A stretch of 64,000 bases of DNA from Myxococcus guangdongensis (GTDB lineage: Bacteria > Myxococcota > Myxococcia > Myxococcales > Myxococcaceae). Numbering within the stretch: the stretch's first letter is position 1; each line of letters opens with the position of its first letter. The DNA is taken from positions 372,001 to 436,000 of the forward strand of contig NZ_JAJVKW010000007.1 of the NCBI RefSeq assembly GCF_024198255.1, read 5' to 3'. This document shows positions 1 through 22,770 of the stretch, one piece after another. The notes under the pieces were generated by a model that did no database searches, was not told the DNA's origin, and saw nothing but the letters and a program-made list of their open reading frames with translations. The translations under genes were made by a program, and so were the position numbers.

Positions 1-10926
<10,926 letters not shown>

Positions 10927-11078
10927 GGGGTGTGGTGCTCGTCGGGGCTGTTTTCGGCCGGCGGCTTAATAACAGGCGAGCCCGACAATCGCGGCCCACA
11001 ACGACTACCCACATGCAGCTTCATTAGCGGTGTGAAAGTGGAGCACGGGCTGATCCACTCTCAGCATGAAATCGCGCT
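10927..11078 (-). promoter_or_regulatory. Upstream region of the NRPS gene
   Basis: This 152-bp gap separates the end of the PilZ-Hsp70 gene from the NRPS start. On the minus strand it holds a TATTAA -10-like hexamer near 10966-10972 in otherwise GC-rich DNA. It also has small inverted repeats: GTGGA/TCCAC around 11039-11060 and CGCGC/GCGCG around 11073-11087, the latter reaching into the end of the Hsp70 gene. No convincing -35 box at normal spacing is visible, so a promoter is inferred from position only. Confidence 0.25.
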
Positions 11079-13355
11079 TCAGGCGCGACCGAACAAGCTT
11101 TTGAGCCACTTCATGAAGCCACGCTGTCGCGGAGGGCTCACGAGCGCAGGTACCGCTGGAGCGGCGGTTTGCTGCGCGGCTGTCGGTCGCGCCGCGGCGG
11201 CCTTCATCGGCACGGGATTGACGACGCGCGCACCCGACGTGCTCGTGGTCCGCGCGGAGGGTGCGGTGGGTTGAGGCGGCACATTCGCCGCCGCACTCTC
11301 CGTGTCGAGCTGTGCGAGCCGAGCCTTCACCGCCTCGGGTGTGTCCTTCGTGGAGAAGGTGCTCGTGACTTCGCGTCCGCTCGAGGACTCACGCGCGGTC
11401 ACCTTGAGGAGCGACTCGTTGTTCACCTCGAAGGTCACCGTCACCTGCACCGCGCCGCGCGGCAGCTTGGGCAGGCCCGCGAGCTTCAGCGTGCCCAGGT
11501 ACTCATTGTCGGACGCTCGTTCAGAGTCGCCCTGGAACACGGTGAGCTCCAGCTCCGTCTGGCCGTCACGGTGCGTGGACAGCGTGTAGCTCTTGGTGGA
11601 GGGCAGCGACGTGTTGCGCTCCAGCACGGGCTTGAAGCGCCCACCGGGCAGACCCACGCCGATGGCCATGGGCAGCACGTCGATGAGCACCACGCCCTCG
11701 AGCTGTCCCAGGCTGTGCGCCAGCAGCGCCGCGCCCAGCGCCACGGCCTCGTCCGGGTGCACACCCTTGCTCGGGGGCTTGCCGAAGAAGCGGGTGATCT
11801 TCTCGTGCACCAGCGGGAAGCGACTCTGGCCTCCGACGAGGATGACCTCGTCGATGTCCTTGGGCCCCAGGTTCTTCGCCTTGAGCACCTCGTCGCAGAC
11901 CTTCACCGTCCGGTCGACGAGCCCCTCCGTCAGCTCCACCAGCTTCTGCCGCGTGAGCGTGACGTCCAGGTCGTAGGGCTTGTCGTCGATCATCGTGACG
12001 AAGGCCACATGCACCCGCATCTCCGAACGCTCGGACAGCGCGCACTTGGCCCGCTCCGCCGCGTCGTTGATGCGCTGGAGCGCCACGCGGTCTCCCTGGA
12101 ACGTGCGGCCCGTCTTCTTCTGGAACTCCTCCAACAGGTACGTGACGATGGCGTTGTCGAAGTCGATGCCGCCCAGGAACGTGTCGCCGCCGGTGGAGAT
12201 GACCTCGTAGACGTTGTCGGCCAGCTCCAGCACGGACGCGTCGAAGGTGCCGCCGCCCAGGTCGTAGACGAGCACGCGCTGGTTGAGCTTGCGCCCGTAG
12301 CCGTACGCGAGCGCCGCCGCGGTGGGCTCGTTGAGGATGCGCTCGACGTAGAGCCCCGCGAGCTTGCCGGCCTCCCGCACCGCCTGGCGCTGGTTGTCGT
12401 TGTAGTACGCGGGCACCGTGACGACGGCGCGCGACACCGGCTGCCCCAGCTGGTTCTGCGCCACCTCGCGCACCTCGCGCAGGATGAGCGCGGAGATCTG
12501 CTGCAGCGAGTAGACCTTGTCCGCCAGCTTCACGCCCGCATCGCCGTTGGCGCCAGCGGTGATCTCGTAGTGGAACTTGTCCTTGATGTTCTCGACGATG
12601 GTCGAGTCGTACGCGCGGCCCACCAGCCGCTTGGCGCCGTACACGGTCTGTCGAGGGTTGGTGAGCATCTGCCCCTTCGCGGGGTGGCCCACCACCAGCT
12701 TGCCGCGCGTGTTGACGGCGATGATGGAGGGCACGGTGTTGTGCCCTTCACGACTGTTGAGCACGCCGGGCTTGCCGTTGCGCACATACGCGGCGCAGGA
12801 GTTCGTCGTCCCCAGGTCGATGCCGATGACCACGCCCGCGCGCTTGGGCTCCTGCGTGCTCAGGTCCAGCGCCTCGTCCGACATCATCGTCGCGGGCGCG
12901 GCGGCCACCGGCGCGCCGGTGCTCGCGGCCGGCTGCTGGGCCACCACCTGCGGGTTGGTGTGCTCGGGGGGAGGTGGGACGGTGTAGTCCGGCGCACCGA
13001 CACCCGAGGGGACGGGGGGCACGTCCGACTGGGCGTGGGGCAGGGCGGCGACCGCGGAGTCGAGGAAGCGGCGCGTCTGCGGGTCCAACGACAGGAAGCG
13101 CAGGCCCATGCCGGCCACGCCCTGGCCGCCCTGACCGGTGACGAAGTGGACCACGGCCTGGGCGTGGATCAACCGCTCGCCGCTGGCCAACCGCAGGTCC
13201 AGGGTGACGGCCGTCCCGGGCGGCTTCACCGCGCGGGCGCGCAGATAGATGCCACCGCGCGTGACGTTGCCGCCGTACTTCGCCAGGAACTCCTCTGGCG
13301 TCGCGAATGGCAGCTTCACGACCAACCCGACCGCCGCCTGATTCGATTCCGTCAA
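11079..13355 (-). CDS. PilZ-like domain fused to an Hsp70/DnaK-family protein
   Basis: 758 residues, TTG start at 13355 with an AGGA-type site about 7 nt upstream. Residues 1-115 form a PilZ-like domain of the kind duplicated in Myxococcus (TIGR02266 type, NVTRGGIYLRA). A Pro/Ala-rich linker follows to about 170. Then comes a full Hsp70 nucleotide-binding domain (VIGIDLGTTNSCAAYVRNG, YDLGGGTFDASVLE, ILVGGQSRFP) and a beta-type substrate-binding domain to about 680. The usual helical lid is replaced by a Ser/Thr/Pro/Ala-rich tail ending in the basic amphipathic stretch RGFMKWLKSLFGRA, which could contact membrane. The N-terminal RxxxR motif for c-di-GMP binding is not evident, so ligand binding is doubtful. 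No DnaJ or GrpE gene is adjacent, so this is not the housekeeping dnaK. Confidence 0.9.
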   Translation of the reverse strand: MTESNQAAVGLVVKLPFATPEEFLAKYGGNVTRGGIYLRARAVKPPGTAVTLDLRLASGERLIHAQAVVHFVTGQGGQGVAGMGLRFLSLDPQTRRFLDSAVAALPHAQSDVPPVPSGVGAPDYTVPPPPEHTNPQVVAQQPAASTGAPVAAAPATMMSDEALDLSTQEPKRAGVVIGIDLGTTNSCAAYVRNGKPGVLNSREGHNTVPSIIAVNTRGKLVVGHPAKGQMLTNPRQTVYGAKRLVGRAYDSTIVENIKDKFHYEITAGANGDAGVKLADKVYSLQQISALILREVREVAQNQLGQPVSRAVVTVPAYYNDNQRQAVREAGKLAGLYVERILNEPTAAALAYGYGRKLNQRVLVYDLGGGTFDASVLELADNVYEVISTGGDTFLGGIDFDNAIVTYLLEEFQKKTGRTFQGDRVALQRINDAAERAKCALSERSEMRVHVAFVTMIDDKPYDLDVTLTRQKLVELTEGLVDRTVKVCDEVLKAKNLGPKDIDEVILVGGQSRFPLVHEKITRFFGKPPSKGVHPDEAVALGAALLAHSLGQLEGVVLIDVLPMAIGVGLPGGRFKPVLERNTSLPSTKSYTLSTHRDGQTELELTVFQGDSERASDNEYLGTLKLAGLPKLPRGAVQVTVTFEVNNESLLKVTARESSSGREVTSTFSTKDTPEAVKARLAQLDTESAAANVPPQPTAPSARTTSTSGARVVNPVPMKAAAARPTAAQQTAAPAVPALVSPPRQRGFMKWLKSLFGRA

Positions 13356-13416
13356 AGCCCGGTTCCTGAGACGTGAGTGAATAGTCCGGTCGGATTATCG
13401 CTTGAAGTGCGAGTGA

Positions 13417-14988
<1,572 letters not shown>

Positions 14989-15010
14989 TCCTCCCCGCCG
15001 GGAACGAAAA

Positions 15011-15040
15011 GAGGGCCCGCGCCGAAAGGCACGGACCCTC
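15011..15040. terminator. Bidirectional terminator hairpin after guaB
   Basis: Thirteen-base arms (GAGGGCCCGCGCC / GGCACGGACCCTC, two G-T wobbles) close a GAAA tetraloop. It lies between the convergent guaB and lipoprotein genes. Confidence 0.75.
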
Positions 15041-15045
15041 GAAGG

Positions 15046-15070
15046 GAGCCAGCCCCTCGGGGGCCGGCTC
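15046..15070. terminator. Second terminator-like hairpin between guaB and the lipoprotein gene
   Basis: Eleven-base arms (GAGCCAGCCCC / GGGGCCGGCTC, one mismatch) around a TCG loop, just before the end of the minus-strand lipoprotein gene. There is no U-tract. Confidence 0.5.
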
Positions 15071-15081
15071 GGACGGCTTCG

Positions 15082-15696
15082 CTACTTGCGACCCTTGCGG
15101 CCACCGCCGCTGGGCTCCTCGGCGGGCGCGGCGGAGATCTTCTTCTCCGCGTTGGCCACCCGGCCCAGGAGCGAGTCCTTGTCATCCGGCTCCAGCGCCT
15201 CGATGGCCTGGCGCAGGGTGCCGAAGTCCAGGCGGGCGATGGTGACGGCGTTGCCGCCCTTGATCTCCTGCACGGTGGGCACCTCCACCAGCTCCCGCAC
15301 GTAGGTCTCGAACTCGATGCGGATGTCGGCCGTCTGCTGGATGCAGGTGTCCTTGGCGTTGACGAACTGCTGGCTGCCCTCGCGGTAGCTCAGGTCCGGG
15401 TTGCGGTTCATCGCCTCCTCGAAGGTGGCGGTGCGCTTGCGCAGCGAGGCGTACAACTCGATGTAGTCCACCAGCCGGTCCGTCTCGGGCCGGTTGACGT
15501 TGCGGGCCTTGACCAGCGCGTCGTTGGTGTCGTCACAGGTGAGCTTCTGGAGCTCGGCGACCCCTGGCGTGTCCTTCACCGCCATGTTCTGGGTCTCGCG
15601 GTCGAGCCGCTCGTCAGAGGAGATTTCCTTCACGCATCCAGTGGCGGAGAGGAACAAGAGGGTCGCAGCAGTGGAAGCGGACAGGCGGCGGAGCAT
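15082..15696 (-). CDS. Putative lipoprotein of unknown function
   Basis: About 204 residues. A short charged start (MLRRLS), a hydrophobic stretch and the lipobox LSATGC predict a lipid-anchored protein. The mature part is charged and largely helical, with a repeated acidic/basic pattern, two further cysteines (LTCDD and DTCIQ), and a Gly/Arg/Lys-rich end (SGGGRKGRK). I chose the ATG at 15696, which has GAGG five bases upstream, over an in-frame GTG at 15711. The gene sits inverted between guaB and guaA. I do not recognise the family, and nothing visible links it to purine synthesis. Confidence 0.8.
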   Translation of the reverse strand: MLRRLSASTAATLLFLSATGCVKEISSDERLDRETQNMAVKDTPGVAELQKLTCDDTNDALVKARNVNRPETDRLVDYIELYASLRKRTATFEEAMNRNPDLSYREGSQQFVNAKDTCIQQTADIRIEFETYVRELVEVPTVQEIKGGNAVTIARLDFGTLRQAIEALEPDDKDSLLGRVANAEKKISAAPAEEPSGGGRKGRK

Positions 15697-15796
15697 CCGG
15701 ACCTCGAACACTTGAGGGGACTTGGGCGTTGCTTTCCGGAAGTTTGTAGCGATAAGGGCCCCCAGCCGTCAACGACGCCCCCTTGGAGAAACTCCG

Positions 15797-17350
<1,554 letters not shown>

Positions 17351-17411
17351 GCAGGGCAGGGCGGGGCGCGCGACGGGCGGGCCCCGCTGGTACCTCCCAC
17401 TGAGCAAACGA

Positions 17412-17449
17412 AAGAGGCTGCCTGGCGCGCGATGCCCAGGCAGCCTCTT
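17412..17449. terminator. Strong terminator after guaA
   Basis: A perfect 14-bp stem (AAGAGGCTGCCTGG / CCAGGCAGCCTCTT) with a short loop, followed by CTTGCTT on the plus strand. It can also stop the convergent S46 peptidase transcript. Confidence 0.88.
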
Positions 17450-17459
17450 CTTGCTTCAG

Positions 17460-17489
17460 GGACCGGGTCTTCTGAAGGAGACCCGGTCC
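17460..17489. terminator. Second hairpin between guaA and the S46 peptidase gene
   Basis: Perfect GGACCGGGTCT / AGACCCGGTCC arms with an 8-base loop, immediately before the end of the minus-strand peptidase gene. It probably serves that gene. Confidence 0.65.
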
Positions 17490-17502
17490 ACTGGAGGGTG
17501 CA

Positions 17503-19629
17503 TCACCCCGCCGGCTTGGTGGGGACGGAGGGCACCTGGGTGCTGCCCGGGCGGAGCTCCTCGAGGACGCGGGTGGCGCCATAGATCTTCTTCAGCGACT
17601 CGATGATGGCGTCGCTGTGCACGGCCACCGTGCGGTTGACGCTCTCGTCGAAGCCGTACTCACCGCCCAGCGACTGGATGTTGCCGTCGAACACCAGGCC
17701 GATGATCTCCGCGTCCTTGTTGATGACGGGGGAGCCGGAGTTGCCGCCGATGATGTCGTTGGTGCTGACGAAGTTCATCGCCGTGGCGCCATCGAGGTTC
17801 TTCTGGTTCTTCAGCCAGGACGGCGGCAGCGCGAAGGGCTCCTCACCGGTGGCGTGCTCGAAGGTGCCCGCCATCTGGGTGACAGGCTCCACCTTCTTGC
17901 CATCCTCCATGTAGCCCTTCACCGAGCCGTACGACAGGCGCAGCGTGAACGTCGCGTCCGGGTACGTGTTGGTGCCGTAGACCTCGAACTTCGCCTTGGC
18001 CACCAGCTCCGCGTTCTTCTTGATGACGGCGTCGACGTTCTCCTCGTAGTTCTTGCGGACCGCGCGGCCATCCGCGTCGAGCGCCAGCGCCAGCTGGATC
18101 ATCGGGTCCTTGGAGGCCGCGATGGCCGCCTTGCCGCCGTCGAACAGGCTCTTGCGGGCGGACACGTCACACACCTTGGAGCCCTTGACGTCCTTGAGGA
18201 CGCACAGCTTGGAGCCCTTCACCAGGCGGGCCGCCAGCTTGTCGGGGGACTCGTTGCCCAGGACCTTCTTGACGAACGGGTGGTTGGAGCCCAGCTCCTC
18301 GCGCATCTTCGTCAGGCCGAAGCTCAGGCGGAGGATCTCCAGCTCCGGGTAGATGGGCGCCGGGCTCAAGAGCTGCGCCTGGAGCGCGGGCAGGTTGGCC
18401 TGGTTGAACTCACGCAGGCGCTGACCGTTCTCCTTGGGGAGCTCCTCGGAGGCGCGCACCAGCGTCTTGGCGATGCTGTACAGGCTGGAGGAGAGGCCCG
18501 CGCCCTGCTCGACGAAGGACATGTCCTTGCGGATGTTGACCATCTGCGCCTGGGCCTTGGCGATCTCGTCCCACGCGGCGCCGTACTTCTTCTTCATCTC
18601 CGGGTTCGCGTCGACCTTCTTGCGCAGGTCCTGCTCGGCGGCGACCTTCTGGCCGAAGAACTTCTTGTCCTGGAGCGCCTCCAGGCGGCCCTTGGTGGCC
18701 TTCAGGCCGTTCTCCACGCCGAACAGCAGGTTGTTGGAGATGCGCTTCTGCTCGGGGCCGCGCTTCTGGAACTCGGACACCATGCCGCGCAGCTCGGACA
18801 TCATGAAGAGCATCTTCGGCATGGCCACGTCGCGCTGGTATTCCAGCTCCGCGATGGTCAGCCCGCGCGAGGTGCGGCCGGGGTGGCCGGACACGAAGGT
18901 GATGTCACCCTCCTTGGCGCTCTTCTCGGACCACTTGAAGTAGTTGTCCGTCTTGGCCGGCTTGCCGTCCTGGTAGACGCGCAGGAACGTCACGTCCAGA
19001 TCCCACCGGGGGAACTCGAAGTTGTCCGGATCCCCGCCGAAGAAGGCGATGGCGTGCTCGGGCGCCATGACCAGGCGCACGTCCTGGAAGCGGCGGTACT
19101 TGTACAGGTTGTACTTGCCGCCCTGGTACAGGGTGACGGCGTCACAGCGCACCTTGGCGTCGCCCGCGGAGCAGGCCTGCTCCAGCTCGGCCATCTTCGC
19201 CTTCAGGGTGTCGGCGTACTGCTTGCCGGACAGGCCCTGGGTGGCCTGGTTCAGCGTCTCGGTGATGTCGGTGATCTGCTCGAGCTGGTTGATCTCCATC
19301 GCCGGACACTGCGTCTCTTCGGCTTCGGACTTCGCGTAGAAGCCGTTGGCGATGTAGTCCTTCTTCGCGCCGGAGAGCTGCTCGATACAGCCGCGGGCAC
19401 AGTGGTGATTGGTCATCACCAGGCCGTTGGGGGACACGAAGCTGGCCGAGCAGCCACCCGCGAGCCGCGCGGACGACAGACGGGCCTTGTCGAGCCACTG
19501 CTGCGTGGGCTCGAAGCCGTACTTCTCCTTCACCTTCGCGGACGGGAAGTTGTTGTACGTCCACATGCCTTCGTCGGCCAGGGCCGGAGCGGCGCCGACA
19601 AGGGTGGCAATCAGGAACAACCGTTTCAT
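17503..19629 (-). CDS. S46-family dipeptidyl-peptidase, DPP7-like
   Basis: 708 residues with a signal peptide (cleavage near ALADEG), so periplasmic or outer-membrane associated. S46 enzymes remove dipeptides from the N-terminus of peptides. The His of the triad is in TNHHC (75/76), the Asp region is GGDPDNFEFPR, and the nucleophile Ser is in GGNSGSPVIN. The residue 18 positions after that Ser is Gly (FDGN). In characterised enzymes Gly there marks DPP7, which prefers hydrophobic P1 residues, while Arg marks the acid-specific DPP11. The start ATG at 19629 has AAGGA about 8 nt upstream. This fits a predatory or proteolytic lifestyle. No peptide transporter is adjacent. Confidence 0.93.
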   Translation of the reverse strand: MKRLFLIATLVGAAPALADEGMWTYNNFPSAKVKEKYGFEPTQQWLDKARLSSARLAGGCSASFVSPNGLVMTNHHCARGCIEQLSGAKKDYIANGFYAKSEAEETQCPAMEINQLEQITDITETLNQATQGLSGKQYADTLKAKMAELEQACSAGDAKVRCDAVTLYQGGKYNLYKYRRFQDVRLVMAPEHAIAFFGGDPDNFEFPRWDLDVTFLRVYQDGKPAKTDNYFKWSEKSAKEGDITFVSGHPGRTSRGLTIAELEYQRDVAMPKMLFMMSELRGMVSEFQKRGPEQKRISNNLLFGVENGLKATKGRLEALQDKKFFGQKVAAEQDLRKKVDANPEMKKKYGAAWDEIAKAQAQMVNIRKDMSFVEQGAGLSSSLYSIAKTLVRASEELPKENGQRLREFNQANLPALQAQLLSPAPIYPELEILRLSFGLTKMREELGSNHPFVKKVLGNESPDKLAARLVKGSKLCVLKDVKGSKVCDVSARKSLFDGGKAAIAASKDPMIQLALALDADGRAVRKNYEENVDAVIKKNAELVAKAKFEVYGTNTYPDATFTLRLSYGSVKGYMEDGKKVEPVTQMAGTFEHATGEEPFALPPSWLKNQKNLDGATAMNFVSTNDIIGGNSGSPVINKDAEIIGLVFDGNIQSLGGEYGFDESVNRTVAVHSDAIIESLKKIYGATRVLEELRPGSTQVPSVPTKPAG

Positions 19630-19662
19630 GGACAGGTCCTTTCCAGGGCCGGGGGTGTCGCG

Positions 19663-19691
19663 GTTCTGCGGTAACCCATTGCGTGGGTCAA
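19663..19691 (-). promoter_or_regulatory. Candidate promoter of the S46 peptidase
   Basis: On the minus strand TTGACC (five of six to the -35 consensus) lies 17 bp from CAGAAC (three of six), about 35 bp before the start codon. The -35 is good and the -10 poor. Confidence 0.3.
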
Positions 19692-19839
19692 CCGGGAAAA
19701 AAGCCGGGAAGAATTCCCAACCTCCCTGAACATCCGAGCGGCCAGGGGATTCCTCTCGCTGGGGCCTTACGTAGGGGCCTGGGCTGTGATTTCCAGGGTG
19801 TTCGCGCCCGATCCTGGGATCAGCCGTGATGCGTCGCTT

Positions 19840-19878
19840 CCGGGGCCGCCCGTCGCGGTGCGTCGAGGGCGGCCTCGG
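19840..19878 (-). terminator. Terminator-like hairpin after the permease gene
   Basis: Twelve-base GC-rich arms (CCGGGGCCGCCC / GGGCGGCCTCGG, one wobble) around a 15-base loop, just downstream of the minus-strand permease stop at 19891. Confidence 0.55.
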
Positions 19879-19890
19879 GTTGGGAGGGAC

Positions 19891-22278
19891 TCAGGTCCGC
19901 ATGGCGACGAGCGGGTCCACCCGGGTGGCCCGTCGCGCGGGGAGCCAGCAGGCCAGCAGGGCGACGAGCGCGAAGAGGGTGGCCACGAAGATGAAGGTCA
20001 GCGGATCTGTCGCGGTGACGCCGTAGAGCTGGCTTTCGAGCATGCGGGTCAGCGCCAGGGCGCCCACGAGCCCCAGGGCGATGCCCACGCCCGCGAGCCT
20101 CGCCCCCTGGCCCAGGACCAGCCGGAGGACGTCGCTCGGCCGGGCGCCCAGGGCCATGCGGATGCCCAGCTCCCGGGTGCGCTGGGAGACGAGCAGCGAA
20201 ATGACGCCATAGAGCCCGTAGGTGGAGAGTACCAGCGCCAGGACCGCGAAGCCGCCGAGCAGGCCCAGCACGAGCCGGCGCAAGCCGAGCGACTCCGCGA
20301 TGACCTGGTCCATGGTGAGGGCACGGAAGACGGGCAGGCCCGGGTCGACGCGGCGCACGGCCTCGCGGACCGCGGGCAGGAGGGTCTCGGGGGGCACTGA
20401 CGTCCGGGCGACGAGGACCAGGCTGTCATCGCCCCAGGGCCGACCGTACGGGACGTGCAGCTCCGCGAGCGGCGTCTTGTCGAGCCCGGCCTGCCGCACG
20501 TCTCCGACCACGCCGATGATGGTGTGCGGCCCGGTGCCCAGGCGGAGCTGGCGCCCCAGGGCCTGGCCCTCCGGGAAGTGCCGGCGCGCGAGCGTCTCGT
20601 TGATGATGACGGTGGCGGGCTGGCCGGGGGCCGCGTCGGAGGCGGTGAAGTCGCGGCCCTGGCGCAGCGGGATGCCGACGGTGGCGAAGAACCCGGGGCT
20701 GGTGGAGCGTCGCTCGGCGCGAGGTTCGGAGCCGGGATCCGGCGGGGGCTCGCCCTCGATGACATAGCGGGCATTGTTCCAGGCGCGCTGGATGGGCAGG
20801 AGCGAGGTCATCGCCGCGGCGCTCACGCCCGGGAGGGCTCGGACCTCCTCGAGGATGGGCTCCAGGAGCGTCTGCGGGATGTGGGCGTCCAGGCCGTGTT
20901 CGTTGAAGAACCGGCTGTCGGGGATGGCGATGTGCAGCGTGAGGAGCTGCTCGGAGGCCAGTCCGGGCGAGGTCCCCAGGAGTTGGAGGAAGCCTCGGCC
21001 CAACAGGCCCGCGCCGACGAGCAGGACCAGGCAGAGGGCCAGCTCCAGGACGACCAGCGTGGAGCGGAGCCGACGGCCCGATGAAGGCATGGCGCCTCGG
21101 AGGTCGAGCCGGGAGAGCTGGAGCGCGGGAAGCAGACCGAAGACCAGGCCGCTGGTGATGGAGATGGCGGCGAGGAACAGGAACGAGGTCCCGTCGAGGG
21201 AGATGGCGGCCCGTTGAGGCATCGACTCGGGGGCCACGGCGAGCAGGCCATCCAGGCCCCAGCGCGCGAACAATCCGCCGAGCGCGCCGCCCAGGAGCGC
21301 GAGCAGGAGGCTCTCGACGAGGAGCTGCTGGATGACGCGGCCACGACTTGCCCCGAGGGCCACGCGAACGGCGAGTTCCTGGTGCCGGGCGCCGGCTCGC
21401 GCGAGCAGGATGTTCGCGACGTTGGCGCAGGCGATGAGGAGGACCAGGGCCACGGCGCCGAGCAGGAGCTTCAAGGGGCCGCTCCAGAGACGTGTCCGGG
21501 CCTCGGCAAGCGATTCGACGTGGGAGGTGCGCTCCTTGAGCACGTCGGGGCTCGCGGCGGCGATGGCGGCGGTGACGGCCGCGAGTTCCTGGTCGGCGGA
21601 CTCGACGGTGAAGCCTGGGGCCAGCCGGGCGCGGACCGAGAGCAGCGTGGAGAACCGGCCACGGGCGTCGCCGGGAGCGACCAACGGGAGCCAGACGTCC
21701 ATCTTCGGGTCGAACGACTCGGGGACCACGCCAATCACGGTGTGGGGAATGTCATCGAGGAGCACGGTGCGGCCGAGGACGGCGGGACTGGCGCCGAACC
21801 GGCGACGCCACAGGGTCTCGTTGAGGACGGCGACGGGCTCATGGCCGGGCTGGTCATCGCCGGGGACGAAGGTGCGGCCGAGCAACGGGGGTACGCCATG
21901 GACGGCGAAGTATCCGGCGGTGCCACGGGTGGCTTCGAGGCGTTCGGAGTCGTCATCGGCGCGGAGGATGGAGCCGCCGACGGTGAAGGCCGTGATGTGC
22001 TCGAAGGCCTTGGCCTGGTCGCGCCAGTCCCAGAATGTGAGCCAGGACACCGGGCCGCCGCTGCCTTGGGCCCGGAACTCGAGCAGCGAGACGATTCGCG
22101 CGGGTTCGGCGTACGGCAACGGGCGGAGGAGGACGCCGTGGACGACGCTGAAGATGACGGCGTTCGCGCCGATGCCCAGGGCGAGGCAGAGGATGGCCGC
22201 GGCGGCGAAGCCGGGCGCGCGACGGAACGTGCGGAGCGCGAAGCGTGCATCCGCGAGCAGGCTGTCGAGGACTCTCAT
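19891..22278 (-). CDS. ABC-transporter permease, MacB/FtsX type with duplicated core (ADOP-like)
   Basis: 795 residues. An N-terminal helix (about 20-45) is followed by a MacB-type periplasmic core domain. Three FtsX helices follow (LLLGAVALVLLIACANVANILLAR region), then a further helix, a second periplasmic core and a second FtsX block near the C-terminus. This doubled arrangement matches the orphan duplicated permeases described in acidobacteria and common in myxobacteria. No ATPase gene is adjacent, so the partner is unknown. Such proteins may export small molecules or sense envelope stress, but nothing here shows the substrate. The gene is followed by its own hairpin and has a long upstream region with an AT-rich palindrome. 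Confidence 0.9.
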   Translation of the reverse strand: MRVLDSLLADARFALRTFRRAPGFAAAAILCLALGIGANAVIFSVVHGVLLRPLPYAEPARIVSLLEFRAQGSGGPVSWLTFWDWRDQAKAFEHITAFTVGGSILRADDDSERLEATRGTAGYFAVHGVPPLLGRTFVPGDDQPGHEPVAVLNETLWRRRFGASPAVLGRTVLLDDIPHTVIGVVPESFDPKMDVWLPLVAPGDARGRFSTLLSVRARLAPGFTVESADQELAAVTAAIAAASPDVLKERTSHVESLAEARTRLWSGPLKLLLGAVALVLLIACANVANILLARAGARHQELAVRVALGASRGRVIQQLLVESLLLALLGGALGGLFARWGLDGLLAVAPESMPQRAAISLDGTSFLFLAAISITSGLVFGLLPALQLSRLDLRGAMPSSGRRLRSTLVVLELALCLVLLVGAGLLGRGFLQLLGTSPGLASEQLLTLHIAIPDSRFFNEHGLDAHIPQTLLEPILEEVRALPGVSAAAMTSLLPIQRAWNNARYVIEGEPPPDPGSEPRAERRSTSPGFFATVGIPLRQGRDFTASDAAPGQPATVIINETLARRHFPEGQALGRQLRLGTGPHTIIGVVGDVRQAGLDKTPLAELHVPYGRPWGDDSLVLVARTSVPPETLLPAVREAVRRVDPGLPVFRALTMDQVIAESLGLRRLVLGLLGGFAVLALVLSTYGLYGVISLLVSQRTRELGIRMALGARPSDVLRLVLGQGARLAGVGIALGLVGALALTRMLESQLYGVTATDPLTFIFVATLFALVALLACWLPARRATRVDPLVAMRT

Positions 22279-22770
22279 GGGGCCGTTCTGAGTGAAGTCG
22301 GTGGGTGGGCGGAGGCCCGCATCTTGGCGGATGGAACGGCCCGAACGACGCCCAGAAAGTGCGGGGGCAGCGGGGAAGAACCCGACGAAATCGACCCCTG
22401 GTTCCCCATGGGCTTAGTTTACATAATGCATGTTATCGGACGTTCCGACAGAGGGAGACCAGGGTGGGCGGCGGGCTCTTCTGGGCCATCCTCGGGCTTC
22501 CTGGCGTCCCGCCCCAGGCCCCACCCAGCCCTGAGTTGGCCCCGTTCGACGCCGCTGATGGCCGTGCATCCGGTGCACGAACCGAGGCCGCGCTCACGAA
22601 CCTGAAGCCGACCCGCGTTCCGGACGGCCCGCGCGTCGCGTTCGCTACGGCGTTCGCCGGTCCGCACCTGCCCGCGTGGAACCGCATTGGGGACCGTGCG
22701 CCTGTCCGGCTGAACGCTGGTCGCGACTCCTCGCTTCTCGCGGCCACGCTGGACGCGTACCGTGCCCGTC
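22279..22770. other. Divergent intergenic region with an AT-rich palindrome
   Basis: This 492-bp gap separates the minus-strand permease from the plus-strand lipoprotein, so both promoters should lie here. I see no credible gene in it. Its most distinct element is a 19-bp AT-rich patch at 22418-22436 in very GC-rich DNA, holding ACAT-AATGC-ATGT (22421-22433) with ATGCAT in the centre. This could be an operator or -10 region. No good paired -35/-10 boxes are visible. Confidence 0.4.

Noticed and set aside
11169-13376. Plus-strand open frame of 735 codons opposite the PilZ-Hsp70 gene
   Set aside because: Composition is His/Arg/Leu-rich shadow sequence; the opposite strand has Hsp70 motifs throughout.
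17617-19674. Plus-strand open frame of 685 codons opposite the S46 peptidase
   Set aside because: Antisense shadow; the peptidase frame has a signal peptide and all catalytic motifs.
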